Below are positions 11,600-24,756 of a DNA stretch of 64,000 nt, piece by piece. Every line of letters starts with the position of its first letter. The stretch's first letter is position 1. The position numbers and the translations under genes are program-made. Source of the stretch: Margaritifera margaritifera (taxonomy: Eukaryota; Mollusca; Bivalvia; Unionida; Margaritiferidae); contig JAQPZY010001448.1 in assembly GCA_029931535.1 (NCBI GenBank), positions 992,001 through 1,056,000 on the forward strand, written 5' to 3'. The notes below the pieces were generated by a model that was not told the origin of the DNA, did not search any database, and saw nothing but the letters and a program-made list of their open reading frames with translations.

Positions 11600-11946
11600 A
11601 GACCTGTATCACAATCTCATATGCTTTTTTTATGATTTATATTGACTTCCTGTATCACAATCTCATTTATCTGTTTTTTCATGGTTTATATTGATTTCCT
11701 GTATCACAGTCTCATAGATCTGTTTTTCCATGATTTATATATACTTTCTGTATCACAATCTCGCCGATTTGTTCTTCCACGATTTATATTGACTTCCTGT
11801 ATAGCAATCTCACTGGTTTGTTCTTCCATGATTTATATTGACTTCCTGTATCACAATCTCACTGATCTGTTTTTTCATGATTTATATTGACATCCTGTAT
11901 CACAATCTTGCTGATTTTTTCTTCCATGATTTATATTGACTTCCTG
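11600..11946. repeat. 49-bp minisatellite
   Basis: About seven units of 49 bp carry tttatattgacttcctgta and tcacaatctcac. For example, tttatatt recurs at 11636 and 11685. Confidence 0.9.
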
Positions 11947-12270
11947 ATGGTCAAAACAAAGACTGAAATTTAAGTTTCATCACAAGTACTTGTTCACAAA
12001 GACTTAATGCCAGCTGCAAGAGATAGTAAAGTTCCAAAATACTGTTTTGTTACTAGCAGTTAATTTATTTGAATTACTAGTAAATAATTTAGACTACTAG
12101 TGTGACTATCTTATCTAACCTGATACATCTATGTTTTTAATGAAAAAGGAAAAGCAAAGAGAATTTGTTCAATTCAGAACAGAAAAGAGAGCTGGTTGGT
12201 TGGTTTTAAAAGAAAAAAAAATCTACTGTAACAACAACTGGTCAAAAGTATAAAGATCAAAGGTAAAATG

Positions 12271-12360
12271 CAAGATACATGTACATAGTTGTTTTATCTT
12301 CAAGATACATGTACATAGTTGTTTTATCTTTAAGATACATGTTCATAGTTGTTTTATCTT
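12271..12360. repeat. 30-bp tandem repeat, three units
   Basis: Three 30-bp units begin at 12271, 12301 and 12331 and contain aagatacatgtacatagttg. The third has two base changes. Confidence 0.95.
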
Positions 12361-12458
12361 CAAAAATATTTCTGCTCTTCTAACCTTTCTAACTGAATTT
12401 ACAAACTTTATCTTTGAATCTGTAGAAGCAAACAGGATTGCTACTGAATGACTCATTC

Positions 12459-12593
12459 AAAAAGAATTCTATAATTGAACTAATGACATTTGTGGTATGT
12501 ATTCAACAGATATTGCAACTGTACAAAAAGAATTCTGTAATTGAACTAATGACACTTGTGGTATGTATTCAACTGATATTGCAACTGCACAAA
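12459..12593. repeat. 67-bp tandem duplication
   Basis: Two copies start at 12459 and 12526 and share aaaaagaattct and attgaactaatgaca. They differ at a few positions. Confidence 0.85.
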
Positions 12594-12832
12594 AGGAAAT
12601 GGCATTCTAAAAGCACATGTATATAATTTGATGGATTTCAATAATCTGAAATTAGTATCAGACATGAACCTGTCTGTCTTGTGGTAAATGAAGATGTGAC
12701 TTGATATGTATGTACAACCTTGTAAATATGTAAATACATTTTCCACAACATACACAAGCTTCCTTTCCAATTTTGTTGTTGTTGTTGTAAAATGCAGACG
12801 AAACTGCAATAGTTACACTATAAGAAATGACA

Positions 12833-12925
12833 GATACTGAAAGAGTCAAGTTCAATACAATTTTCACATTTCATTGATAGATACTGAAAGAGCCAAGTTC
12901 AATACAATGTTCACATTTCATTCCC
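12833..12925. repeat. Tandem duplication of about 48 bp
   Basis: The words gatactgaaagag and caagttcaatacaat occur twice in direct orientation. Confidence 0.85.
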
Positions 12926-12970
12926 CATAATTTTGGTTTTACATCCCACCCACTCAGTGGCAGCACAACA

Positions 12971-12996
12971 GGGGGGGGGGGGGGGGGGGGGGGGGG
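12971..12996. repeat. Poly-G run of 26 bases
   Basis: An uninterrupted run of G is followed by another G-rich stretch near 13030. A G-quadruplex could form. The exact length in an assembly is unreliable. Confidence 0.9.
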
Positions 12997-13084
12997 CACC
13001 ATCAGGAGGTTTTTTTTTTAGCTGTAACTGGGGCGTGGGGGGATTTGGAGGTTGGCAACTGATATAAAAAGTAATCTCTGTGGC

Positions 13085-13170
13085 AAAGTAGGGGCGCCAC
13101 TAAAGAACATTGCTCCCGGGCACCTCAGTAGGGGCGCCACTAAAGATCATTGCCCCTTGGTGCCTCGAAC
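13085..13170. repeat. Tandem duplication, GC-rich
   Basis: The word aggggcgccactaaaga occurs twice about 43 bp apart, followed by cattgc and a cctc-ending stretch each time. Confidence 0.75.
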
Positions 13171-13497
13171 CCTCACGCTGCCACTCACTCTTTTTTCCCC
13201 CAAAACAGAAATATGCCATCATCACATAAAAGGCACAACTATGAATTCAAGCCTAGAACATGTATGTCAAACATGCTTTAAATGACAAAACTATATTCAA
13301 TCTGGTGCTTTTTTTCTTTTCAATGTGTGTGTTGTAAGAATAAAAAAAATAGATACAACAACAAAAGAGTATTTGTCAAAAAGGATACCCACATATTAAT
13401 TACACTAAATATCTGTGGTAATTTCATGTAAATACACATGTATATAGCAGCTTCAAATGAAACATCATACCACTGTCACATCTTTTGTATCTTGTAT

Positions 13498-13602
13498 CAT
13501 AAACTCATATGGGAACAGAGTGTGTAATTTTTGTAAACACCCAGAATAGAGAGTGTAAGTTTGTTAAACTCATATGGGACTAGAAAGTGTAATTTTGTTG
13601 TT
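13498..13602. repeat. Diverged short tandem repeat
   Basis: aaactcatatggga occurs twice, and the associated agtgtaa/tttgt words three times. Confidence 0.55.
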
Positions 13603-14642
13603 GTGATGAAGCATTTTTATCATTGTTTAAAACAATATGGTTGTCAAGAAAGTAAAGATTCTGAAAGTTTTTAAGGGAATTTAAGCTATGCTATTCTGGA
13701 ACAAAACTGTCAGAAAAAAATACTTTACAATTTTGTCTTAATATAAATGTAGTCTGTACTTAAATATAATTTGTGAAAAACATTCCAAGGAATTCCTAAC
13801 AAATGTTTATAAAGCGACACTGGATACAAATAATAAAAAATACATCACTCTATGTCTAAATGGAATAGAGGAAACTTTTTAGTAAACATTTTTATAATTC
13901 TTATCAAATACTAAAGTATTTAGTGTCTTATATAATGTCAAAAACAGAAAACATTTTTGTAATGCACTTCAAGGCTCATTTTGTCCACATTTTTCTGTTG
14001 ACTGTTTGCTCTACTTCAATAAAAGACATTTCATTTCATCCGAATAACTGCTGAGAAATATTAATTTTCTTGTCATGTTGATGAAGTCTTTATTAGCCCC
14101 AGAGATTCCAGTATTTGCAGTGTAACACCTGGAAACACTGTGATCTGAATTGGTGAAAGGTAAACAAGACTGTTACTGGACTATTTACCTGTAAGGGCAG
14201 GTAGATAGGATATAGAGATTGGTTGGAGTATTTGATGACAAATAACAAAATGATTAATATTATTGCTGTGACCCCAAGTGACCTATTATAATACACATTG
14301 TCACATTTGAACACTAAAAGGTCATTCACCACAAAGGTTAACATTAGAGACATGGCTCAAGATAGGACAATTTTTTTTATTTAAAAAAATGAGTGTGCAA
14401 AGCAGTAAACAAAAATGCAACATGCCACCAAAACATATACTATTATACTTATTCTTTTAATTCCATTACTGAATTGTAACACTAGCTTAAAACTTCTGAA
14501 TCTTGCAGCTTTATGGCTACAGAAAAGCTAAATACCTCAGTTTAAATGGCATAGTAGTTTAAGAACCCTCTATTGTTTGTCAAAATATTATAGTAAACAA
14601 GTGTAATTTTAACCTTCCAGTCTTTTCTAGGAAATCTATCCT
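13603..14642. other. AT-rich non-coding DNA
   Basis: No gene, tandem repeat or mobile element could be supported here. Confidence 0.5.
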
Positions 14643-14822
14643 TACTGAAAGTACATGTTCTTATGTCCAATAGTCTGAAAGTGCATGTTCATATGTCCAA
14701 TAGTCTGAAAGTACATGTTCATATGTCCAATAGTCTAAAAGTACATGTTCATATGTCCAATAGTCTAAAAGTACATGTTCATATGTCCAATAGTCTGAAA
14801 GTACATGTTTGTATGTCCCAGA
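14643..14822. repeat. 30-bp minisatellite, six units
   Basis: Units of 30 bp carry gtacatgttcatatgtccaa and tagtct. The frame reads as a 10-residue repeat, but only because the period is a multiple of three. Confidence 0.93.
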
Positions 14823-14832
14823 GTCAAATAAG

Positions 14833-16350
<1,518 letters not shown>

Positions 16351-16384
16351 TATAGACCAACAGGTTGCTCCTACACATTTTACA

Positions 16385-16437
16385 ATTTTCTGACATGACT
16401 GGCAAAGTGGCAGTGGTAGCCAGTGATGTCAGAAAAT
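16385..16437. repeat. Hairpin with 19-bp arms
   Basis: attttctgacatgactggc pairs with gccagtgatgtcagaaaat across a loop of about 15 bases, with one mismatch. It lies immediately upstream of the MITE at 16440 and inside the outer inverted pair 16352-16376 / 16655-16679. Confidence 0.85.
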
Positions 16438-16439
16438 AC

Positions 16440-16652
16440 TTACCATATATACTCGCGTATAATTTACGTCCAAATGCAAACAACATAGACCCTGATCTGC
16501 CGTCACATAATGTGTCGGCTGATCAGGGTCTATGTTGTTTGTTCTACTGATTAGTCCTTACAAACTGCATAGACCCAGATCTGCCGGTGCATTAGATCTG
16601 GATCTATGCAGTTTGCAGTTGGTATCGAGTTATACGCGAGTATATACAGTAA
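16440..16652. mobile_element. Double-hairpin MITE, copy 1
   Basis: The inverted ends tatatactcgcgtataa (left) and ttatacgcgagtatata (right) enclose two consecutive hairpins. The first pairs caacatagaccctgatctgc with its complement near 16533. The second pairs actgcatagacccagatc with its complement near 16615. A close relative lies at 51860-52082. It has no coding capacity and probably depends on a TIR transposase; the superfamily cannot be named from this sequence. Confidence 0.85.
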
Positions 16653-16669
16653 GAGTGTGGAGAACAACC

Positions 16670-16842
16670 TGTTGGTCTAAACTTGGACTGACAACCCAAA
16701 AGGTGTGGGTTCGAATATCATCAGATCAGCCCAGATCAGCTACTGTGGTTTCTCCTTGGGCGAGGCACTTTACTTCAATTGCCTGAAGAGCACAAAATAA
16801 CAATTGTGTTGCTGTGCCATAAAACACTAAATGAAACCAAAC
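16670..16842 (+). mobile_element. tRNA-headed SINE, family 2, 5'-altered
   Basis: A B box (gtgggttcgaat) is followed by the family-2 body (tccttgggcgaggcacttta, then caattgcctg) and the tail ctgtgccataaaacac. The start of the head is diverged. Bases 16655-16679 are an inverted copy of 16352-16376. Confidence 0.75.
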
Positions 16843-17410
16843 TAGACTTGATTTTTCATAATACTACACCTTATGTGAAACTTTGCTAAAACCCAACCCC
16901 AACTAGATTGCAACAAAGTTAAATTAACTGTTGGATGTTGAATGTCTTTTCTGCTTACACTGTATCAGATTCTGACGAGTATGTTACAACAAATGATTGA
17001 TACTGACATAAATCAATTTTAGAAACAAGCAATCTTACGACTTCATCTAATGAAATGATAAGTGAATAAAAGTATTCTATACTTTAATGAAAATTAACAC
17101 ACAACTCAGTTATATATTTGCTCAAAGACTAGAAACAATGTGAAATAAAATCATTTTCATGAAGATTATCTTGTAGCATGTTTTAAACCATCTAAGCACA
17201 CTACAGAACACACATCTTAATAGCACCCACACAAGCATGTTGTGTGGGTCAATGATTTTGACAAAAGAATAAAATTTTCACAACTCAACAGAATATAATA
17301 AATTTATAAGAAAAGAATTATCTGGTCACCATCTGTGAATCCATGAACTGGCTTCACAGATGTAAAAGTAATTTTCATACAAAGCTGTGATACATTAACA
17401 CTCTCCTGAC
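16843..17410. other. AT-rich non-coding DNA
   Basis: Nothing recognisable was seen between the SINE and the TA arrays. Confidence 0.5.
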
Positions 17411-17445
17411 ATATATATATATATATATATGAGTGTGTGTCTATA

Positions 17446-17525
<80 letters not shown>
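17411..17525. repeat. TA/TG microsatellite cluster
   Basis: (TA)n at 17411-17430, then GT-rich steps, then (TA)n with one interrupting G from about 17459 to 17525. Confidence 0.95.
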
Positions 17526-17528
<3 letters not shown>

Positions 17529-17610
17529 TAGGACCCCGCTATAGCACGCTTCGTTATAGCACGAATTCGGATATAACACGATCGTGGCATGGCTCCCGAA
17601 ATTACATCTA
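17526..17610. mobile_element. Possible DNA-transposon end between TA arrays
   Basis: acagtaggaccccgctatag, followed by repeated atagcacg/ataacacg words, resembles the TIR style of Tigger/pogo-like elements. Only one end is seen, so this is weak. Confidence 0.25.
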
Positions 17611-17617
17611 TTTTTTC

Positions 17618-17749
<132 letters not shown>

Positions 17750-18229
17750 CACACCACTCAATTTAATAAATTTCAAATATCACACTCCTGTCACATTGGT
17801 AGTGGGTAATGGTTTCTAAAGAGCGATCTCAACCAAGTTCCCGCATTCTAAACAAGGCCTATCTTACACCCATCAATATGACAAGGTTATTGGTAGGCAT
17901 ATGATGGTCAAGGTCTACCCTGTCCTTTGACAATTAACAATCTGAACAACTTTTCATGTATATAGTCAACAAGCTTCTAACACAGTGCATCACAAGATCA
18001 TATTCTGATGTATAATGAAAAACTGTTGAGCTTATCCAAAAACTTAATTACTAACTCCACAGCTGCTTTGTTTTTTTTGGGGGCTTAAACATCAATAATA
18101 ATGATCTAGGGTCAAGATGATTTACTGCAACTTAGAGGAAGATTCAATACACTCCAGTATATAACTCGCCAGTTTACATGGACCAAAATAGTTGGCCCTA
18201 GTCGGTATATTCAACTTTTTAATATACAC
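17750..18229. other. Non-coding DNA downstream of the 18.3-kb exon
   Basis: No gene or repeat was seen. On the minus strand it lies beyond the putative polyadenylation signal. Confidence 0.45.
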
Positions 18230-18235
18230 TTTATT
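18230..18235 (-). promoter_or_regulatory. Putative polyadenylation signal
   Basis: The minus strand reads AATAAA about 70 bases after the stop codon of the exon at 18307-18596. That spacing would give a short 3' UTR. The motif is common in AT-rich DNA, so the position is the only support. Confidence 0.45.
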
Positions 18236-18306
18236 AAATAATTCTGAAGACTTTAAATCACACTACTGTTGTGAATTAGTTCAATCCTTTTCTTTTCTTC
18301 CAATAT

Positions 18307-18596
18307 TCACACAGCATCAAACTGCGAAGCGTGCATAACCTTGACCTTTTTAATGTAGACATATTCCGCTGATCCGGACTGCGCGCTGTTGTCCGGGTCG
18401 GGGTCTGGATCAAACGCTTCACGGTCACCTGGGGGAGGGACTAAGACATGGGAGGGTCCGGCACTGTCCTCTCCTCCCGCTTCAATGGAGGGCTTCAACC
18501 TCTCACGTGCTGGAATGTGGCGCGGTGTTGTGGGGTCACGGATGTATCTTTCATCTGTCGTCTGCTCATTGGCACGGAAACGCACCTCTGAAGCCA
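18307..18596 (-). CDS. Terminal coding exon of an unrecognised protein
   Basis: This stretch is markedly richer in G+C than the DNA around it and stays open on the minus strand for about 96 codons. It is preceded by a plausible splice acceptor (ttttcatcattcacag) and entered in phase 1. It ends in a stop followed 70 bases later by AATAAA. The peptide starts ASEVRFRANEQTTDERYIRD, is hydrophilic and proline-rich in the middle (VLVPPPGDREAFDPDPDPD) and ends KKVKVMHASQFDAV. It has no membrane segment and no motif I recognise; it looks like a disordered C-terminal tail. Upstream exons would lie at higher coordinates, but none can be joined to it. The plus-strand frame across the same bases is likely a shadow. 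Confidence 0.6.
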
Positions 18597-19166
18597 CTGT
18601 GAATGATGAAAATATAAAATTTCTTAAATATATACATCATCTTGCGGTATTTTCCCTATATTTGATCTATTGATAAAGTCTTGTAAAGGTATGGGTTCCA
18701 AAGATAAAACTTATTCGGCAGAAATCCATAAATTATCAATAATTAAAGATACATTCACCTTTGACTCTATGATTTTAAATCTGCATCTTTTCTTGCCAAA
18801 AGAGCAAGCAATGGCACACGCGTTGTCAACGTATGATGCAAGCCTAGATCGTCATGTGGTCAAAGATTAATATCTAAGATTATGTCACTTCAGCCTTTGA
18901 TATATGAATCCCAATCATATAAAGTTGTTCAAGTAAAAAAAAAAATAGAAGCCGTAACTATTTTCGTCTATGATTACAAATAAAATTGGACATATCCCCC
19001 AAATTTCCGAAAAGTGAGGTAGATGTCGCTGCTTTGCAACAAAGTTCCCTATTATGAACAGCAAGATAACCATGAACTCACGGTATAAAAAGAAAAACAT
19101 TCTTAACTTGCACGTGCTTTACTGTTTTAGGGTTTGTCTTTAAATAGACCACTTCTGCATGCACAA

Positions 19167-19168
<2 letters not shown>
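18597..19168. other. Putative intron sequence of the 18.3-kb gene
   Basis: AT-rich with no repeat recognised. On the minus strand it leads into the acceptor at 18597-18598. Confidence 0.35.

Positions 19169-19238
<70 letters not shown>
19169..19238. repeat. (CA)n-(TA)n compound microsatellite
   Basis: About 17 CA dinucleotides run directly into about 18 TA dinucleotides. Confidence 0.95.
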
Positions 19239-19241
<3 letters not shown>

Positions 19242-19364
19242 GGTTACAATATCTTGTTAAAAATACATCAATGATGAAACAGTTCTAATGTTAAAATCAA
19301 AACGCAGACTTTCAACTAAATGTGATAAACTTAGGGATATACATAATTGACAATATTTCTGGTA

Positions 19365-19855
19365 TATATGAACTACATATCAATTTGTCAACCACCTTAA
19401 CTTATATGTATGCTGAATATAAACTGCATATCAGTTTGTCAACCACCTTAACTTATACGTGTTCTGAATATGAACTGTATATCAGTTTGTCAACAACCCC
19501 AAGTTGTATGTGTGCTAAATATCAATTTGTAAACCATACTAGCTTATATGTGTGCTGAATATGAACCGCATATCAGTTTGTCAACCAGCCTAGATTTTGT
19601 GTTCTGAATATGAACTGCATATCAGTTTGTCAATCATCCTAACTGTTATGTATGCTGAATATGAACTGCATATCAGTTTGTCAATCATCCTAACTGTTAT
19701 GTATGCTGAATATGAACTGCATATCAGTTTGTCAATCATCCTAACTGTTATGTATGCTGAATATGAACTGCATATCAGTTTGTCAATCATCCTAACTGTT
19801 ATGTATGCTGAATATGAACTGCATATCATTTGTCAACCACCCTAACTTATGTGTG
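19365..19855. repeat. 51-bp minisatellite
   Basis: Nine to ten units carry gctgaatatgaactgcatat and cagtttgtcaatcatcctaa. The five units at 19605-19830 are almost identical. The period of 17 codons leaves both strands open (plus: MYAEYELHISLSIILTV), a property of the repeat and not evidence of a gene. Confidence 0.93.
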
Positions 19856-22035
19856 CTAGTACACCCAACTCTTATCAACTGTACTTCATTTCTTTTAATT
19901 GCTACTTTTAAAATTGTTTATAGGTGATATAGAACTAGTGTGCGTAAGACTTTTTATTTAATCAAGACCTGGATATTATATAGGTGATATATAGTAGAAA
20001 CTAAGCTGTAAGTATGATTCATTTACATAGAATCACAAAGAAATGGCCAATGAATTGACGGCCACTCAACTGCACAGGGATGACTGTGACCTCATAAAGT
20101 GAACCCCCTAAAACTCCCAAATGAACATAATTCCTAGACATGTGACTCCAATTATCACCTTGGAACCTACAACCGTAACTGCTTACCTTTTATTTGAAAT
20201 CAACATTTCTGCTTGTTTACACGAGAATCCAGCAATCAAGTTTGTGTAAAGGACATAAACAACAGCATAACGACATAAGTAATGTGAAGATAAATATATT
20301 TACGAGAACAAAAGACGAACGGACAAAGCGACTACCCTATATTTAGTTGTGCTCTACAGTATGGCGGCGTATACATTGAGACAGTCATTCCGACAAATAT
20401 ACTGAAACATTTCATTCACGTTTTATCAAAGTATTAAGGGGGAAAAATAAAAAAAGAAAATATTGCTTCCGCCATCCGGCTGTAGGCAATGTATATACGG
20501 ATGTACAACTAACATACTGTAACACGTGTGATGATCGACGCAGAGAGGAAAACTTACATTGGTTTAACTGGTTTTAAGAACGAAGAACTCTAACGTGGTC
20601 TTCCAAAATATTTTGAAAAAATTATAAACAACGATGAGATCTTATGAGATTACTTTTTGACAACACTGACGAATTAGAGAGGTCGCAACCTGTTATCTCA
20701 CCTCCATACTTGATCACTTTCCTCTTTAGCTACGTACCAAAAACGCTGATTAAGCAAAGTGTGCTGAAAAATGGGGGGGGGGGGGGGGGGGCACGTATGA
20801 ACACTTCAAACAACGCTTCGAGTGTTATTATTTCCAGTAACTGTATATTTTTAGTCGCAGGTCAAGCATATGATAGTCTAATACATCATACCTCCCCCTC
20901 TCCCTCTCTGTGTATTATTAAACAAATTTCCTAGAATCAGACACCACAGTACACACAAGAGAATGATGTAATGTTTCACCCAAAGATTCCTTGGCATAAC
21001 TTAAAACGACCAGGAAAATCACTGCAAACATTCTTGGCCTACTGATGTGTATGCAGACCTTAATAGCCTGTTTAACGCCAAGAGGGCGCGTGTTGGCCCA
21101 AAAGTAAATCACAGATGTATAATTCAGTCAATTTTTATACCTGACTTCCATTTCTTCGAGACGTCATCATACTCGTTAAGATTCCGAATTTACAGCAACC
21201 TTAGGATTTGAACACTCGATTTCAGAATCTTAGGTTGGCATCGGAAAGGACTTAACTTTTTAATAATTCTTTTTTTTTCTTCCCAATATTAGTCATTACC
21301 CTCAAGATTTCATGTATGGGTGTTTAAAGTGTATGTAGAAGGATGTCAGAGTTTAGAGGGGCAAAACATGATTCTCATTTATTTATCAAATTTGCAGAAA
21401 ATGATACACTTTTATTAATAATCATCACTGCACTGAGTGATCAAAGATTCTTAAAATTTGGCACCGACCACATATTCTTCGGAAGCGGTGGGTCCGCTTG
21501 GAATTATTGTTGTTGTTATTATTATTATTAATATTATTATTATTATTATTATTAATTTTATTATTTTTATTAAACCATACAGCTCTTTAAAAAAAAGCTT
21601 TATCTGCCCCTCCCCTACCCCCTTACTCCCACTGTGTCCATATATCTCATTAAATCAGGTGTAAAAGATTCCAGCTCAGAAAAAAAACCCACCCCACCCC
21701 CTAATTCCAACATAATGTAATTGATTCAATTATCGTTCTTAAAAATGCAGTCTGCAAAACGGCCGGAATGTGGAAGTGATGTAGACGACTCCACGTGTTT
21801 TCCCGCCCTAGCAGCTGCCTGCACCAGCTGATATGCTGGTAGTGAGAAAACGGATTGGCCAAATTATATTCTGGGTCAATTTGATTTTGAAGGAATTCCG
21901 TCATTTTATGTAATACCTGCACCTCCAACCATTGCAATAGTAGGTGCTTCTTGAAGAGGAACATAGAGAAATGCATTACACAGGATGCCCAAAAATTAGT
22001 ATCGGTTTTCCATTTCTTATAAATGCAATTCACAT
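19856..22035. other. Non-coding DNA with short simple repeats
   Basis: No exon could be supported. It holds a run of 19 G at 20773-20791 and an ATT trinucleotide tract at about 21512-21560. The motif atggcggcg at 20361 and ccgccat at 20470 are isolated. Confidence 0.5.
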
Positions 22036-22615
22036 TTCCGTTAAGTTATCACATACGAAAACTGTCCAATATGTAACTGTATTTAAATCCCAAGTACATG
22101 CTCTCCATATTCACTACTTTGCAAACTGTCCAATCATTGATATAAATGTAATAAAATCCCAAGTACATGCTCTCCCCATTCCCTACTTTGCCAACTGTCT
22201 AATCTTTAATATAACTATTTAAATCCCACGTACCTGTTCTCCACATTAACTACTTAGCAAACTGTCCAATCTTTAATATAAATGTACTAAAATCCCAAGT
22301 ACGCTCTCCACATTAACTACTTAGCAAACTGTCCAATCTTTAATATAAATGTACTAAAATCCCAAGTACATCCTCTCCACATTCCTACTTTGCAAACTGT
22401 CCAATCTGTAATATAACTATTTAAATCCAGGTACATGCTCTCCACATTAACTACTTTGCAAACTGTCCAATCTATGACTATTAAAATCTCAAGTACACGC
22501 TCTTCACATTAACTACTTTGCAAACTGTCCAATCTATACATGTATTAAAATCCCACGTACATGCTCTCCATATTTACTACCTTGCAAACTGTCCAATCTT
22601 TAATATAACAACTAA
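22036..22615. repeat. Minisatellite of about 67-69 bp
   Basis: Nine units carry gcaaactgtccaatctttaa, aaatcccaagtacatgctct and ccacattaactactt. Starts at 22121, 22190, 22257 and 22324 give the period. Lengths vary through small deletions. Confidence 0.92.
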
Positions 22616-22964
22616 AATGCCCAAACCGTTACCATTTAAAATGTAGGATAAAACCCCATTTCGGGATCAACCGGTTTGAATAATTTGTGTCATACTCTTC
22701 GTCATATTCACGATAGTCGGATAGGCACAAGTCAAAATAACGAAACTAGACTATATTTTTTGTTAAAGTTCGAATAACTGTACGAAAAAGAAAGACAAAC
22801 TGGTAATCTGGTTCAGCAGAAATTAAATCGATCACCAGTTCGCCGTACAATGTATCAGTGTGTTTAAATAAATAAGAAAACTACTATTACATCGTAAATG
22901 TTTCTGATTTCAAGAGAATTATTTGCCGCTTTACGTATGCAACAACAATAACAACAACAAACAA
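22616..22964. other. Non-coding DNA
   Basis: Nothing recognisable apart from an AAC-rich stretch just before the element at 22965. Confidence 0.5.
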
Positions 22965-24756
22965 GAGTCCCTCAAAGGGACTGACGCTCTACTGGGCGAA
23001 AAGAATTTCCAGGAATTCAAGATAAGACTATTTCTTCCTTTTAACTGTCAAGTGTTGAAACCATCTCTGATATTATTCAGCAATAGCAGAATTTTCAAAT
23101 TAGCTGATGTGGTGGACATATTGGATGTCAGATTGGCACCATTTTCATTTAGGTCAAAGCAGTCATTAGAAGTATTTTGGTTAAAACCCCCATGTCATAA
23201 TGATCATCCATTCAGGGGGAGTAGTGACATGATTTTTAAGACAGTCGTTGTGGCAGCCGTATTGAATGTACGACTGGCACCATTTTCATTTAGGACCGAC
23301 CAGGTATCTTAAGAGGTCTATTGGTGAAAACCCCATGTTGATATAGCCATCCATTTGGGAGGAGTAGAGATAACAATATTTTCAAGATATGACTTTCCAC
23401 TGAGAAGTAGCAATAACAAGATTTTCAAGATGGTTGCTGTAGGGGCCATACTGAACGTCAGATCGGCACCAATTTCATTTAAGACCAACTAGACATGATA
23501 AGTCTTTTAGTGAAAACCTCGTGTTCATGCAACCATTCATTCAGGAGGAGTAGCGATAAAGAGATTTTCAAGATGACCTCTTTGTGATGGCCATACTGAA
23601 CGTCAGATAGGCACCATTTTCATTTAAGATGAACTGGACATCATAAGAAGTCTTCTGGTGAAAACCCCACGTCAATATAACTTTTTGTTCAGGGAGAGTT
23701 GCGATAACAATATTTTTAAGATGGCGGCCATATTGGATGTCAAATCGGGCACCATTTTCATTTAGGACCAGCTAGACATCATAAGAAGTCTTTCAATGAA
23801 AACCCCATGATGATATGACCGTCATCCATTTAGGAGTAGCAAGAAAAAGATTTTCAAGATGGCCACTGTGGTGACCATATTAGACATCAGATTGGTACCA
23901 TTTTCGATTAGGACCAACTAGACATCATCACAAGTCTTTTAGTGAAAATCTCATGTTGATATGACCATCCATTCTGGAGCAGTAACGATAACAAGATTTT
24001 CTAGATGACTGCCGTGGCGGCCATATTTGACCTAAAATCGGCACCATTTTCATTCAAGACCAACCAGACAACATAAGAAGTCTTTCAGTCAAAACCCCAT
24101 GTTGCTCTGACCATCCATTCAGGAGGAGTAGCAATAACAAGATTTTGAAGATGGCTGCCCTGGCGGCCATATTAGACGTCAGATCGGCACCATTTTTATT
24201 TAGGACAGCTAGACATCATAAGAAGCCTTTTGCTGAAAACAAGACCATCCCTTCTGGAGGAGTAACGATAACAAAAATTTTCAAGATATTTGCCGTGGCG
24301 CCCATATTAGACGTCAGATCGGCACCATTTTCATTAAGGACCAACTAGACATGATAAGAAGTCTTTTAGTGCAAACCCCAGTTGATATGGCCATTCATTC
24401 AGAAGAAATAGCGATAACAAGATTTTCTAGATGGCTGCTGTTGCGGCCATATTAGACTTCAGATCGGCACCATTTTCATTAAGGACCAACTTGACAGCAT
24501 AAGAAGTCTTTTAATGAAAGCCCCATGTTGATATGACCATTCATTCAGAAGGAATAGCGATAACAAGGTTTTCAAGATTGCTGTCGTAGCAGCCATACTG
24601 GATGTGCATGCAGGACCATTTTCATTCAGGGCCAACTAGACAATGGGATGAATGTATGTGTAAAGTTTCATGGTAATCCTCCAAGTAGTTTAGGAGGAGT
24701 GCCGATACCAAACTTGACCATCCCATAAGTTCTTCTGGTCTATGACCAGTAGAGCT
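22965..24756 (+). mobile_element. Pearl/Helentron-like array element, copy A
   Basis: The left end is a small hairpin (gagtccct, then aagggactga) followed by cgctctactggg. The right end is ataagttcttctggtc, then tatgaccagtagagct, a hairpin whose last bases are the complement of the left-end ctctactgg. Between them are about 11 tandem units of about 145 bp, each with gcaccattttcatttaggac, aactagacatcataagaagt and aaaaccccatgttgatatg. It has no coding capacity. This layout (short inverted ends, central satellite units, terminal hairpin) matches what is known for bivalve pearl elements and Helentron-associated non-autonomous elements. The family name is inference; the structure is seen directly. 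Confidence 0.8.

Noticed and set aside
24145..24348. Peptides with repeated DVRSAPFSFRTN in several frames
   Set aside because: Translations of the 145-bp units of the mobile element.
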